DNA from: Hyphococcus sp.
Lineage (GTDB): Bacteria; Pseudomonadota; Alphaproteobacteria; Caulobacterales; Parvularculaceae
Direction of reading: 5' to 3'
DNA: 40,008 bases
Assembly (NCBI GenBank): GCA_021776295.1
Contig: JAJFGE010000045.1
Location: 1 to 40,008, forward strand
The notes below the pieces were generated by a model. The model had not been told where the DNA came from, ran no database searches, and was given only the letters and a program-made list of their open reading frames with translations. This document shows, one piece after another, positions 8,386 to 17,026 of the stretch. A program made the position numbers and the translations under genes. Position 1 is the stretch's first letter. Each line of letters starts with the position of its first letter.

Positions 8386-9688
8386 CGGCGCCATCCATAT
8401 CCTTGAGCCCGGCGGCAACGCATTCTTCTATGCATAGGCCGCGCGCCCGTGAATAGGATTTTGTGACCACGTCGATGGCGTAGGGTTTATCGGTGCGCTG
8501 ATTGCGAAAAGCGGTGTTGGCGAGCACGCCGCTGATCCGTAAGCCAATTTTTTTTGCATCCTCAATATTGGTCGCCGGGCTGAGGATGATAAATTTTTTG
8601 CGTGATATTCGCGCTACTAAATCTTCAGCGCGCGTCACCCGATTGATCAGCCTTGCGGCATGGTTCAGCGTTCTGGCGGTGCTGGCCTGGCCATCGGCGT
8701 CGGACAGGCTGGCTATGGTTAGCGACAAGGCCCTGCCGGTCTGGTCGGCGCGGGCGCATATCCTGTTTGCGTGTTCGGTGAGAAACAATGACGTAAAGGC
8801 GCCGGAACTAGCGTCGCGAATGCCCTCGCCCTTGCAGCTGTTTAAAAACTTTCGCATCGACCGCAGCAGCCTGGCGCGGCGTGAAGCCAGTTGCGCCTTG
8901 GCGGCCAGCTCGACAGAAATCTGCTGCGCCAGAACAAAATCCCGGGCGCCTTTGCGCGCATAGGTCGCCAGGTCAGCGGGGTGGTCGGCAATTTGGATGA
9001 TGGCGAGATGCGCGTGTTTGGGATGGCGCCGCAGGGTACGGACAAAGGCCAGCATGGGATCGTTTTCCGCCGTTGGCAGGAAGATGGCGCAGTCGAAATC
9101 ATCATGCTCAAGCGCGCGCATCGCTTGTCCCGCGTTTAGAACGCAAGTCGCGTCCCCGGCAATCGCGCCGACGGCGCTAACAGCGGCCATCGCCGCCGGC
9201 CCCGGGGCGCCGGCAATCAGAATACGGGTTTGCGCGCTTGTGGTTGTGATCACCGGGAACTCGACAAGCCGGTTGAGCGTGGCGAGACTCTTTAAGCGTT
9301 CGCCAGTTTCCTCGGCGATATTGCGCAAGCGGATAATCTCCCTGCACCGGACCAGCACATGATCGAGCTGGCCTTGCGCGGGGATCACCTCGCCAAACCG
9401 TCTGAGCGCTGAACGCATAGCGGCGCCAAGCGCCGGATCGACCAGAAAAATCAACGGCGATTCGGGGGATTTGCGCCGCAGGGCGCCGGCGATGGTTTTT
9501 GCTTTGCGTGGTGAGATCGTCTGATTGCGCAGGTCAATCAGGCCGATATCGGCGCTGGCGCTAGCGTCCCGCCTGGCGATGGCAAAACCGGCCTTGTGAA
9601 ATGACGTCGTTAACGCCTCAAACGACGGTTCATCACCAGTTACACAGGCAATCTGCGCCCGCGGCGAAAAAATGGTCTCGCTGCTCAT
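8357..9688 (-). CDS. receiver-like modules plus degenerate GGDEF domain protein
   Basis: A 443-residue soluble protein. The C-terminal third follows the GGDEF fold: DASSGAFTSLFLTEHANRI takes the place of the D-x-LTGLxNR motif, LSLTIASLSDADG the metal-binding strand, and RISRKKFIILSPATN the R-x-GGDEF-F strand. The signature is SRKKF instead of GGDEF and the metal aspartate region is altered, so cyclase activity is unlikely. The first two thirds look like two receiver folds. The first keeps an Asp in GLIDLRN. The second (DCAIFLPTAEN ... KGARDFVLAQ) has lost the phospho-acceptor. The layout recalls PleD/PopA, whose GGDEF domain can act as a c-di-GMP sensor. ATG at 9688 is preferred over an upstream TTG. 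It lies 35 bp behind the VanY-type gene, probably in the same operon, and overlaps the mfd tail by 29 bp. Confidence 0.65.
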   Translation of the reverse strand: MSSETIFSPRAQIACVTGDEPSFEALTTSFHKAGFAIARRDASASADIGLIDLRNQTISPRKAKTIAGALRRKSPESPLIFLVDPALGAAMRSALRRFGEVIPAQGQLDHVLVRCREIIRLRNIAEETGERLKSLATLNRLVEFPVITTTSAQTRILIAGAPGPAAMAAVSAVGAIAGDATCVLNAGQAMRALEHDDFDCAIFLPTAENDPMLAFVRTLRRHPKHAHLAIIQIADHPADLATYARKGARDFVLAQQISVELAAKAQLASRRARLLRSMRKFLNSCKGEGIRDASSGAFTSLFLTEHANRICARADQTGRALSLTIASLSDADGQASTARTLNHAARLINRVTRAEDLVARISRKKFIILSPATNIEDAKKIGLRISGVLANTAFRNQRTDKPYAIDVVTKSYSRARGLCIEECVAAGLKDMDGAATPRRQSPR

Positions 9689-9723
9689 CAATCCCGCTCG
9701 TAACGACGCGCTTGTGCTATCCG

Positions 9724-11484
9724 TTACCGGCGAACTCGCGCTGCTTTGCTGCTATCATTCAAGATGCGCGCCGTTTCGGGGTTTTCGCCAATGGGTTGTT
9801 TGCCGGCCTCTCCACTCGCTGTAGCGGTGATTATTTTCGGCTCTTCCAGGCAGATATCTGGCTCGCCAGCAGTCGGGAAAGAGCCGGTTGCAGCGCGCTC
9901 CTGATAGCAGGGCAGGGCGGCGAGAAACTCCTGCGGCTGATTGTAAGGCCCCGCCTCGCGATAGAGCTGTGCGGTCTGGACGCCGACATAGCGCCAATGC
10001 CAGGGCTCGTAACTGTCATCTCCCGGCAGGTAATTATTGTCCGGCGGGTAGGAGAGGATAAAGCCAAAACGAAACGCATTTTCCTCAAAGCACTGGGATG
10101 TGCGGTCGCTTTTGCGCATGAAGCGGTCGCCGACATTGATGTCAACGGCGAGCCCGGTTTGATGCTCTGAAACGCCCGGCGGCGTTACCGTGCCTCTCAC
10201 GCCGTTGCGTTCAAACAGGATGCGCTGGGTATTGTAGGAACGGTAACCGGAACGCAACGATATGCGTTCGCCGGATTCGTTGCGGCACAGAGAGATCAGC
10301 TGTGCAAGACGCACAGGCAGGTTCGCCTCGCGCGGGTCGGCGTCGGCGTCCGGCGCGAGGCGCACTTTCATCTCATCGGCAGACGGCGCCTTGCTGGTGG
10401 GTACGGAATATTCAGCGGTCGAGACAAGATCGCGCGGCGCATATCCCTTTTTCAGCGGAAAATATTGCGAGACCGGCCGGTTGATATAAGCGCGCCGGTC
10501 CTGCACGCGATTAATGGCATAACGCTGCGCGCCGAAGGCGTCGCGAAACAGACCGCGCATATGTTCGTAAAGCGCCTGGGCTTCGGTAAAGCGGTTCTGC
10601 TTTTCGTAAAGCCCCGCCAGCAATTTGATGTAAAGGCTGAGATCGGGACTGTTGGCGCCCTTGGCCCGTTCCTGGGCATGGAAGGCGTCAAGGTAAAGTG
10701 TTTCCGCATCCTTCAAGCGGCCCATTTTGGTGTATAGGGGCCCGAGAATAAGGGTGATTTGCACGGTGTCTTGATGGCCGACGCCCAAGATTTTTTTGCG
10801 CGTCTCATAGGCGGAAGATAAAAGTCCGGCGGCGGCGTATTCAGCACCCGATCGCGCGCCATAAAATCCGCCAAGACTTGCCATGTGATTGGCGGTGGCG
10901 AGAGTTTGCTCAAGACTGCCGGCGGTAATCTTATAGGCGGCGGCATGATTGAGGGCGCCGGCAAACGCCGTATCTGCTGCTGCGACCATGTCGGCGTAAT
11001 ACCCGGCAATGCCTTGTGGGTCATCGACGTTTGATTGAACGGCTGCGTCTCCAGCCAGTTCCAGAAACGATGCATAGATAGACACCGCTTCTTCAATGCG
11101 GCCCGCATTAATATAGGCTTGGCCGAGCTGGTTTTCGATTCCAATGCGTTTGTATTTATCGAGCGCCTCGCCCCACGGCGTCGACAGTCCCTGGCGCATT
11201 AGTTCCGCGCCGCGATGATAATTTTTTCGTGCAATTTGCGTAGTTGCGGTGGTTATTTTCAACGCGGCGATATCATTTTCGCTGGCGTTGTTCTTAAGGC
11301 GTAACGCGATAGCGCGCTCGCCATGGGGTGCGGCGCGGCGCAATGCGCCAGTATCGACAAGCGCTTCAAAACGGCTCAGCGCCGCGTCCGGATTGGTGCG
11401 GATTGAAAAATTGAAAACGGCGGTGAATATAATCGCCAGGCACAAAAACGCGCCCGAAAAATACGTAGGAGAACGCAACCCCAT
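9724..11484 (-). CDS. membrane-anchored TPR protein with C-terminal VanY (M15B) peptidase domain
   Basis: From the ATG at 11484 the product is 586 residues. GGGAAGG lies 9 nt before this ATG, and the frame is open upstream to 11577. The protein has one N-terminal membrane helix (about residues 9-26, YFSGAFLCLAIIFTAVFNF). A helical repeat region of TPR type follows to about residue 320 (for example LGQAYINAGRIEEAVSIYA and LAGLYEKQNRFTEAQALYE). A zinc D-Ala-D-Ala carboxypeptidase domain completes it. The VanY motifs are complete: SGYRS at 412-416, SEHQTGLAVD with His441 and Asp448, and EPWHWRYVG with Glu493 and His496. The peptidase should face the periplasm and trim peptidoglycan stem peptides. 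It heads an operon with the degenerate GGDEF gene. The TPR-VanY fusion is unusual. Confidence 0.8.
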   Translation of the reverse strand: MGLRSPTYFSGAFLCLAIIFTAVFNFSIRTNPDAALSRFEALVDTGALRRAAPHGERAIALRLKNNASENDIAALKITTATTQIARKNYHRGAELMRQGLSTPWGEALDKYKRIGIENQLGQAYINAGRIEEAVSIYASFLELAGDAAVQSNVDDPQGIAGYYADMVAAADTAFAGALNHAAAYKITAGSLEQTLATANHMASLGGFYGARSGAEYAAAGLLSSAYETRKKILGVGHQDTVQITLILGPLYTKMGRLKDAETLYLDAFHAQERAKGANSPDLSLYIKLLAGLYEKQNRFTEAQALYEHMRGLFRDAFGAQRYAINRVQDRRAYINRPVSQYFPLKKGYAPRDLVSTAEYSVPTSKAPSADEMKVRLAPDADADPREANLPVRLAQLISLCRNESGERISLRSGYRSYNTQRILFERNGVRGTVTPPGVSEHQTGLAVDINVGDRFMRKSDRTSQCFEENAFRFGFILSYPPDNNYLPGDDSYEPWHWRYVGVQTAQLYREAGPYNQPQEFLAALPCYQERAATGSFPTAGEPDICLEEPKIITATASGEAGKQPIGENPETARILNDSSKAARVRR

Positions 11485-11650
11485 CGCGAACGGCCTTCCC
11501 CTCTGCCAACAAAACCCCAACACCAACCCCAAGCCTAGCATCGCGACGCTTTCGAAGCGAGCCTTATGGGGCGCCAATTTTGGAGTTTTCTGGCTATGCG
11601 GCGTGGTTTTCGCTAAACGCGGCGGGAAACTTGGTTGAGGCGGAGGGATT

Positions 11651-12385
11651 ATGAGTGGAGCGGGAAGGCGGCGAATTTACCTGATGCGCCATGGGCATGT
11701 GGATTATTTCGCCCCGGACATAGCCGATCTGCGGGCTGTGCCGCTGACCGATGAGGGTTGCCGCCAAGCGGAGGCGGCGCGCGATGCACTGCACAATATT
11801 GAATTTGACATTGCGGTATGCTCGGGGCTGCCGCGCACGGTCCAGACAGCGCAGATTGTCCTTTCCGGACAAGGCAGCCCTCCCGCGCTGGTTGTCAGGG
11901 AGGGGCTGGAGGAGTTGAAAGGCGGGCGGATACTCGCCGCTACGCGCGAGGAGCTGGCCGCCCGGCTGGCTTATTCTTTTGACAGCGCGGCCGCATCAGG
12001 GGCTGCTTTTCTCCCTGACGGGGAGCTTTTTACGGATGCTCAGGCGCGTGTTATAACTGCGCTGGAAGCGCTTGTTTTTAATGATAAATGGCGCACTGCG
12101 CTCATCGTCGCCCATGAAGGGGTGAACCGGATAGCGCTTGGCTGGGCCTGTGGCGGCGGGTTGGCGACAATATCATCATTTGAACAAGACCTTGGCTGTA
12201 TTAACCTCATCGATATCGATGTCACCCCGAACAATACCGCTGCAGGCCTGCAAATTGAGCGCACGCTTATCAAGGCGCTCAATGTCACGCCCTATGATTT
12301 CCTCAAACATGGTCTTGCGCGCACCAGCCTGGAGCACCTTTTTGACGTTGATTTTGGCGGCGCCAGGCCAAAACAGCAGGAATAA
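11651..12385 (+). CDS. histidine phosphatase family protein (phosphoglycerate-mutase-like)
   Basis: A 244-residue cytoplasmic protein of the histidine phosphatase superfamily. The phosphate-accepting motif is LMRHGH at residues 11-16. The conserved arginine is in CSGLPRTVQTAQ, the conserved glutamate in VREGLEELKGG, and the second catalytic histidine in LIVAHEGVNRIALGW. The family ranges from phosphoglycerate mutases to phosphatases of cobalamin precursors, sugars and proteins, and the substrate cannot be read from sequence. The start has GGAGGGATT just before the ATG. It is divergent from the TPR-VanY gene with a 166-bp gap. The C-terminal 40 residues (YDFLKHGLARTSLEHLFD) go beyond the minimal fold. 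Confidence 0.85.
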   Translation: MSGAGRRRIYLMRHGHVDYFAPDIADLRAVPLTDEGCRQAEAARDALHNIEFDIAVCSGLPRTVQTAQIVLSGQGSPPALVVREGLEELKGGRILAATREELAARLAYSFDSAAASGAAFLPDGELFTDAQARVITALEALVFNDKWRTALIVAHEGVNRIALGWACGGGLATISSFEQDLGCINLIDIDVTPNNTAAGLQIERTLIKALNVTPYDFLKHGLARTSLEHLFDVDFGGARPKQQE

Positions 12386-12468
12386 TGACCAGCGACCGGA
12401 CTTTGTGTCTTAAATTCGCGCCCGCTTTGTGATTAACTAACTACGGGGTAAATCTTAGGAGACTCAAC

Positions 12469-13338
12469 ATGTACGGGGTTAGACGCGGGATAAAATCGCC
12501 GGGGGAATTCGGCATCAGCGATATACTCGGGCTTGGGCTATCGGGAGCGGCCGGCATCGTTGCGGCGTTGGTGACGGATTATCAGCAGCAGGGTGAGGCT
12601 TCTGCGCTATTTACCATTAACCAGTGGATTGTTCAGCTTGGCGGCATTCTTGGGTTTTCGGAAATCCCGTTATGGATGGTTGTTATCGGCCTGACGACGG
12701 TAGGTGCGGTCTCGATATTTTATTTCCAGCCGATCACGCGGCAAGGCGCCTTTGCACAAGGATTTGGCTTGCTCGCCGTCATCATGACAGCGACGCCGGG
12801 CGGTCTCGCCGGCGGCATCGAAGCCATCGGTAGCGCGTTGCCTGGATTAGAGCCGGCCGGCACGCACGAAGCATCGATAGGCGGGGCCTCGATGATGGGC
12901 GGGCGGATTATCAACGCCGCCTATAGACCGGGCGAGGCGTCGCTCTATCGTGTCCAGCAAGGCCGTGACCCGGCCAAATATGATGTCTACCTTCAGATAA
13001 ATTTTCCCAACGGTTTTCCCGCCGATGTAGACACGTTAATCCGTACAGGCGCCATTCGTGGGCGGCTTCATAATGATGATACGGGTGAAACCTGGAATTT
13101 GTTTCGTTCCGCTGGCGGCACGATGCGTCAACAGGGCAACTCCCTAATTATCGAAGCAGGCGTGCCCGCGCGTTCTGCGACCGCTCGCTTATGGGTGCGG
13201 ATCGAATGCAAAGGTTACAAAATAGAGGAGCAGTCGGCGACGGCGACGCTGGATGAAACTTTGAGCTGGTCGGTCGATATGCAGCCCTCGCAAACGCCGT
13301 TATTTCTGCAACGCTTTGGCAGAAGCTATAAATATTAG
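12469..13338 (+). CDS. membrane protein of unknown function
   Basis: I do not recognise this 289-residue protein. The N-terminal 125 residues hold about three or four hydrophobic segments (SDILGLGLSGAAGIVAALV, IPLWMVVIGLTTVGAVSIFYF, and a Gly/Ala-rich segment FGLLAVIMTATPGGLAGGI). The C-terminal half, from about residue 140, is soluble and rich in short polar strands (for example YDVYLQINFPNGF and SATARLWVRIECKGYKI), which suggests a beta-sandwich domain. A clear TTAGGAG precedes the ATG. It lies 69 bp ahead of the secreted glycoside-hydrolase-like gene on the same strand, so the two may form an operon and work at the cell surface. Its direction matches the histidine phosphatase upstream, 83 bp away. 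Confidence 0.6.
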   Translation: MYGVRRGIKSPGEFGISDILGLGLSGAAGIVAALVTDYQQQGEASALFTINQWIVQLGGILGFSEIPLWMVVIGLTTVGAVSIFYFQPITRQGAFAQGFGLLAVIMTATPGGLAGGIEAIGSALPGLEPAGTHEASIGGASMMGGRIINAAYRPGEASLYRVQQGRDPAKYDVYLQINFPNGFPADVDTLIRTGAIRGRLHNDDTGETWNLFRSAGGTMRQQGNSLIIEAGVPARSATARLWVRIECKGYKIEEQSATATLDETLSWSVDMQPSQTPLFLQRFGRSYKY

Positions 13339-13407
13339 AGCCAGCGGTTCACACCTATATACCTGGATGAGCAGATTCGCAGAGCGAACAGAAAAATAGG
13401 CCCAATC

Positions 13408-15252
13408 GTGGATTGGATTGTAAAATTGTCGCCTCGGGCGCTGCTCATATTTGCGATACTCAATGGTTGTGTAGCCTTTGCTGAGGCGCAAGACAAAACG
13501 CAGACGGCTATCGCTGGCGACGAACAGCAACTCCCGACATCCCAACCTGCGGCCAACCTGTGGCAATTCGGTACCAACCGTCTGACCTATTGGAGCGGTG
13601 AGGATCCGTTGATTAATCTGTTGCAGGTCAATACCGGCAATGCCGACTGGCCGGCCGATGTGTTTGACCGCGAGGCCCAGAGCTTTCACAAGGTGCTTGG
13701 CCAATACGGATTTGACATCGGCCTGATCCGCAATGGCGCCAAGCTCAACCCCGGATACTATGCCGGCGATTATATTATCGACTGGCAAGGCGACGGGCGC
13801 GTTGGCGTTAAGCTGAACAGCGGACAGCAAAGCCGGGAAGGCCCGAACCGGGTGCGCGAGCGCTTTTCCGGCACGGCCAGCGGCTGGGGCTCGGTGGCGA
13901 TTATGGAGATTAACTCAGCCGAAGGCGTGCATAATATCCGGGTTTATCGCGCCGAACACGAGGCGGCGCTGAAAGCCGGCAAGATATTCAATCCCGACTT
14001 CGTCAAGCTTGTGGCGCGCTATGACATTGTTCGCGCCATGGACTGGAACTCCGGCGGGCGAGTGAGCCGCGCCGATCAGATAGCGCAGATGAGCGCGCAA
14101 TATTGGGGCGCCGGGGTTGCGCCACTGGAAGCGCAGTTCAAGCTGGCCGAGGAAGCCGGCGTTGCTTTGTGGATGAATGCGCCGGCGCGTCTCGGTGCGC
14201 CGGACGGCCTGGATGCGCAGCTCACTGCAATCTCCGATCAGCGTCAGCGCTGGGCGCTGATCGGCGCGCAGTTCGACACCGTCGCGGCATCAAAGGAATG
14301 GGACAATTATGCAACGGCGCTGGTCGCGGCGATGGAGGCGACCGGCTATCCGCAGGGCCGGCATTTCTATCTCGAGCTGGCCAACGAGACCTGGAACTGG
14401 GGCGGGCCGTTTGGCTATGCAACGGAATGGTATTTTGCCCTGACCCACAAGCTGGCGGAAACGACCGGGACCAAATATGCCGCCAATCCGGTGCGCGGGG
14501 CTTATGGATATTTCTCGGCGCAGCTGGCTGAAGCGTTTGCCCGCGCACTCGAAGCGGCGGGCCGGTCCGAACAGCAATGGACCTTGGTCATCGGCACGCA
14601 AACCGCCTGGGACGCGCACACGGTCAGTGCGCTGCAAGGGGTTCGCGACTATAATGCGCGCGCCGGCGGGGGCGGCGCGTTGCAGCAACCGATGGCGCGG
14701 TTTGGCGTCGCGGCGACGGGATATTATGCCGGGGTTTTTGCTGACGCGGCGGGCGCAAACGAGCCCGGCCTGTTCGGGGCGGGGGTGAAGGGCGACGCCT
14801 GGCGCACTGAATGGTTGCGCCGCCTGGATGCTGACCCGCAAGCGTTTGCGCAGTTTTTGTATGACTATATGGCCGGCCCGGCGCCGCAACGGCTGAATGT
14901 TGCCTGGGTGGTGGCGCAATCAAAGCTTCACCGCCAAGCCGCGGAGGGTTTTGGGGCGCGGTTCATCGGCCAGTATGAAGGCTCCAGCCACGACATTCTC
15001 GACCGCGCGCTGGTGGACGCCAACCCGAAAGCGCTGGCGTTTTACAAAGCCTGGCAGCAAGGCCCGCACCATGCCGCGCTTATCCGTCTGCACGCTACGA
15101 GCATGCGCGAGGCGTTCCCCTCCGTCATCTTGTCAAACTATCAGCACTGGTCCGACAGCGGCATCCGCCGCGACGCCCCATGGATATTCAACCCCCAATG
15201 GGGCGAGGAGACCGACGCCGAGCGGGCGCTGTTTGAGGTGGTTGGAAAATGA
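13408..15252 (+). CDS. secreted glycoside-hydrolase-like (clan A, TIM-barrel) protein
   Basis: The 614-residue product begins with a signal peptide (LSPRALLIFAILNGCVAFAEAQ). Features fit a retaining (beta/alpha)8 glycoside hydrolase of clan GH-A. A strand carries VRAMDWN. FYLELANETWNWGG ends strand 4 with the Asn-Glu pair of the acid/base catalyst. RFIGQYEGSSHDIL has a Glu in the position expected for the nucleophile on strand 7. An N-terminal domain of about 170 residues (WQFGTNRLTYWSGEDP ...) precedes the barrel. I cannot assign a CAZy family or substrate; polysaccharide breakdown in the periplasm or outside is likely. The start is a GTG with a weak TAGG site. It converges with the cytochrome gene, 14 bp away. 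Confidence 0.55.
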   Translation: MDWIVKLSPRALLIFAILNGCVAFAEAQDKTQTAIAGDEQQLPTSQPAANLWQFGTNRLTYWSGEDPLINLLQVNTGNADWPADVFDREAQSFHKVLGQYGFDIGLIRNGAKLNPGYYAGDYIIDWQGDGRVGVKLNSGQQSREGPNRVRERFSGTASGWGSVAIMEINSAEGVHNIRVYRAEHEAALKAGKIFNPDFVKLVARYDIVRAMDWNSGGRVSRADQIAQMSAQYWGAGVAPLEAQFKLAEEAGVALWMNAPARLGAPDGLDAQLTAISDQRQRWALIGAQFDTVAASKEWDNYATALVAAMEATGYPQGRHFYLELANETWNWGGPFGYATEWYFALTHKLAETTGTKYAANPVRGAYGYFSAQLAEAFARALEAAGRSEQQWTLVIGTQTAWDAHTVSALQGVRDYNARAGGGGALQQPMARFGVAATGYYAGVFADAAGANEPGLFGAGVKGDAWRTEWLRRLDADPQAFAQFLYDYMAGPAPQRLNVAWVVAQSKLHRQAAEGFGARFIGQYEGSSHDILDRALVDANPKALAFYKAWQQGPHHAALIRLHATSMREAFPSVILSNYQHWSDSGIRRDAPWIFNPQWGEETDAERALFEVVGK

Positions 15253-15266
15253 TTGGCGAGCGCGTT

Positions 15267-15761
15267 TTATTGGCTTGAGAAATGTGCGCTCAGATAGTCG
15301 TGAACCTGCTTTCGATCATCATCGTTCAACCGCGCCATGCCTTGGGTTTCCACCATCCAGTCAAGGATTTCATCCCAGCGCCCTGCGGTTGCTTTTTGTT
15401 GCATGACAATGCTGAGGCTATGGCAGGCCCCACAATAAGTGCTTACCAATTCATAACCGGCGTCGCGAGGAAGTCCCCAATAATCGTCGGACGGGTCGAA
15501 TAAACTCTCCGTACTGACGGCAATTTCAAATTGCGGGTCAAGCGCATTAAAAGCAAAATCGTATTGCGGCTCGGGGTCCCAATTTTGTACAAACTCCGCA
15601 ATCTTCTCGGCGCGTGTGTTGGGTGTTGTTGTCGCGCCTTTTTCGGAAACGCTGGCGCTAATGTCCTGGCGGCTGATTTTTCGCTCTGCTGCGCCCCAGC
15701 CGACAAACGCCACTGCGGATGCAAAAAATAACAGGGATATTCCGGGCGGCGATCGCATCAT
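15267..15761 (-). CDS. sorB: cytochrome c subunit of sulfite dehydrogenase (SorB-like)
   Basis: A 164-residue exported monoheme cytochrome c. The N-terminal signal peptide spans about residues 3-25 (SPPGISLLFFASAVAFVGWG). The single heme site is Cys110-Gly-Ala-Cys113-His114 (STYCGACHS). Met136 or Met142 is a candidate axial ligand. The ATG at 15761 overlaps the sorA stop in the sequence ATGA, a classic sign of translational coupling, so this start is preferred over the longer open frame to 15875. In SorAB-type enzymes the cytochrome accepts electrons from the molybdenum subunit and passes them to the respiratory chain. Here it should do the same in the periplasm. Confidence 0.85.
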   Translation of the reverse strand: MMRSPPGISLLFFASAVAFVGWGAAERKISRQDISASVSEKGATTTPNTRAEKIAEFVQNWDPEPQYDFAFNALDPQFEIAVSTESLFDPSDDYWGLPRDAGYELVSTYCGACHSLSIVMQQKATAGRWDEILDWMVETQGMARLNDDDRKQVHDYLSAHFSSQ

Positions 15762-17026
15762 GGCGCCGCGAATATGGCGATACGGTGCTGCATATTGTTC
15801 AAATACCCTTTCGGATTCCAGCCCGGCGTAGTCGCCGGTTGGGCGCGGCCTTGGCTGTCGCGCGCGCGCGCCCAAATTTCAAAATAACCAGCCTCCGGCA
15901 GGGCGACGCCGACGCGCCAATGTTGCCAGGCGTATTTGTTGACGGGCGGAGCAAGCTCGGCGGGCATCCATGTGGCGCCAAAATCAATCGAAACATCGAC
16001 AGCTGCGACATCAAGATCGCCCGCCCATGCATGGCCGCGCACGTCGATAGCCGTATCGGGGCGAACTTTAACGCCGGTCTGCGGATGGGTGATGAGCGAT
16101 TTTACCGGCATGGAATGGATGATTTCCATATCCTGATCGGGAACAGATGTGCCTGGCGCCACAGGATAGGCCGGTATGCGATAAGATTTGCCCAGCATTT
16201 TCGCGCCGTCATGAACCCTGTCGCGAAGGTTAATCCGTGTAAGCCATTTTTGTGAACACGACCCTGGCCAGCCTGGAATGATCAGACGCAAGGGATGCCC
16301 GTTCAGCGCCGGCATCGCCTCGCCATTTATCGCCCAGGCGATGAGGTTATGCGGGTCCATGGCCTTTGCAATGGGAACGCCCCGCGATAAAGGGGTTTTT
16401 TCCGAGTCGCCTGAAAGGTGCGTGTCGGCGCCGTAATGTGCGGTGTAAACAGCATTCGGTTTTACGCCCGCAGCGTCCAGAACATCGTTTAGGCGCACGC
16501 CGGTCCATTGCGGGCAGCCGACGGCGCCAAACGTCCACTGATTACCCGACGCGCCGGGTTTGAAAAACTTGCGTCCATTGCCGCCACATTCGAGCTGTAA
16601 CTGCATGGTGACAGTCTCAAAGCGCGCCTTCAGGTCAGCGATGCTCAGGTCGAGCGGGGTTTTGACCTCGCCGTCTATCACCAACCGCCAGTCCTCAGCT
16701 GAAACCGTTTCCTCAGCAGGCGGAAGGCCGTTATTGCGCACAAACAAACGCGCAGCCGGCGTGATGGCGTCATCAAGCAAGTGCGGCGGCGTTTCCATGT
16801 TGATCGGGCGGTCGTTCAACAGAGTAAGGCCGTCCTTATGCAACGTGGCCGGGTTAACGGTTTGCGCCAGCGCCACAGGCGCCAGTCCGGGTGCAAGGAA
16901 CCGCATAAACGGAATGGGCGCTCCGAGCGCTGCTGCAAAACTGACGCCGCCGGCGGTTTTTAACAAAGCGCGCCTTGACGGCTTGTCGCCGTTATTGCCA
17001 TTCGGAAAAGTTTTGGGTTCCGTCAT
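15758..17026 (-). CDS. sorA: periplasmic sulfite dehydrogenase, molybdopterin subunit (SorA-like)
   Basis: A sulfite-oxidase-family molybdoenzyme of 422 residues from the ATG at 17026, which has GAAGG upstream. A twin-arginine signal (PSRRALLKTAGG, residues 16-27) predicts folded export with cofactor. The molybdenum-ligand cysteine is Cys147 in LQLECGGNGRKFF. The C-terminal Mo-co dimerisation domain follows, with VDVSIDFGATWMPAEL and a typical ending ATTPGWNPKGYLNNMQHRI. The reaction is sulfite plus water to sulfate with two electrons to cytochrome c. The gene overlaps the cytochrome gene by 4 bp in one operon, as in known sorAB pairs. Divergently, 435 bp away, lies a lyase of the type that releases sulfite, which supports the role. 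A plain sulfite or sulfoxide oxidoreductase is the alternative. Confidence 0.85.
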   Translation of the reverse strand: MTEPKTFPNGNNGDKPSRRALLKTAGGVSFAAALGAPIPFMRFLAPGLAPVALAQTVNPATLHKDGLTLLNDRPINMETPPHLLDDAITPAARLFVRNNGLPPAEETVSAEDWRLVIDGEVKTPLDLSIADLKARFETVTMQLQLECGGNGRKFFKPGASGNQWTFGAVGCPQWTGVRLNDVLDAAGVKPNAVYTAHYGADTHLSGDSEKTPLSRGVPIAKAMDPHNLIAWAINGEAMPALNGHPLRLIIPGWPGSCSQKWLTRINLRDRVHDGAKMLGKSYRIPAYPVAPGTSVPDQDMEIIHSMPVKSLITHPQTGVKVRPDTAIDVRGHAWAGDLDVAAVDVSIDFGATWMPAELAPPVNKYAWQHWRVGVALPEAGYFEIWARARDSQGRAQPATTPGWNPKGYLNNMQHRIAIFAAP

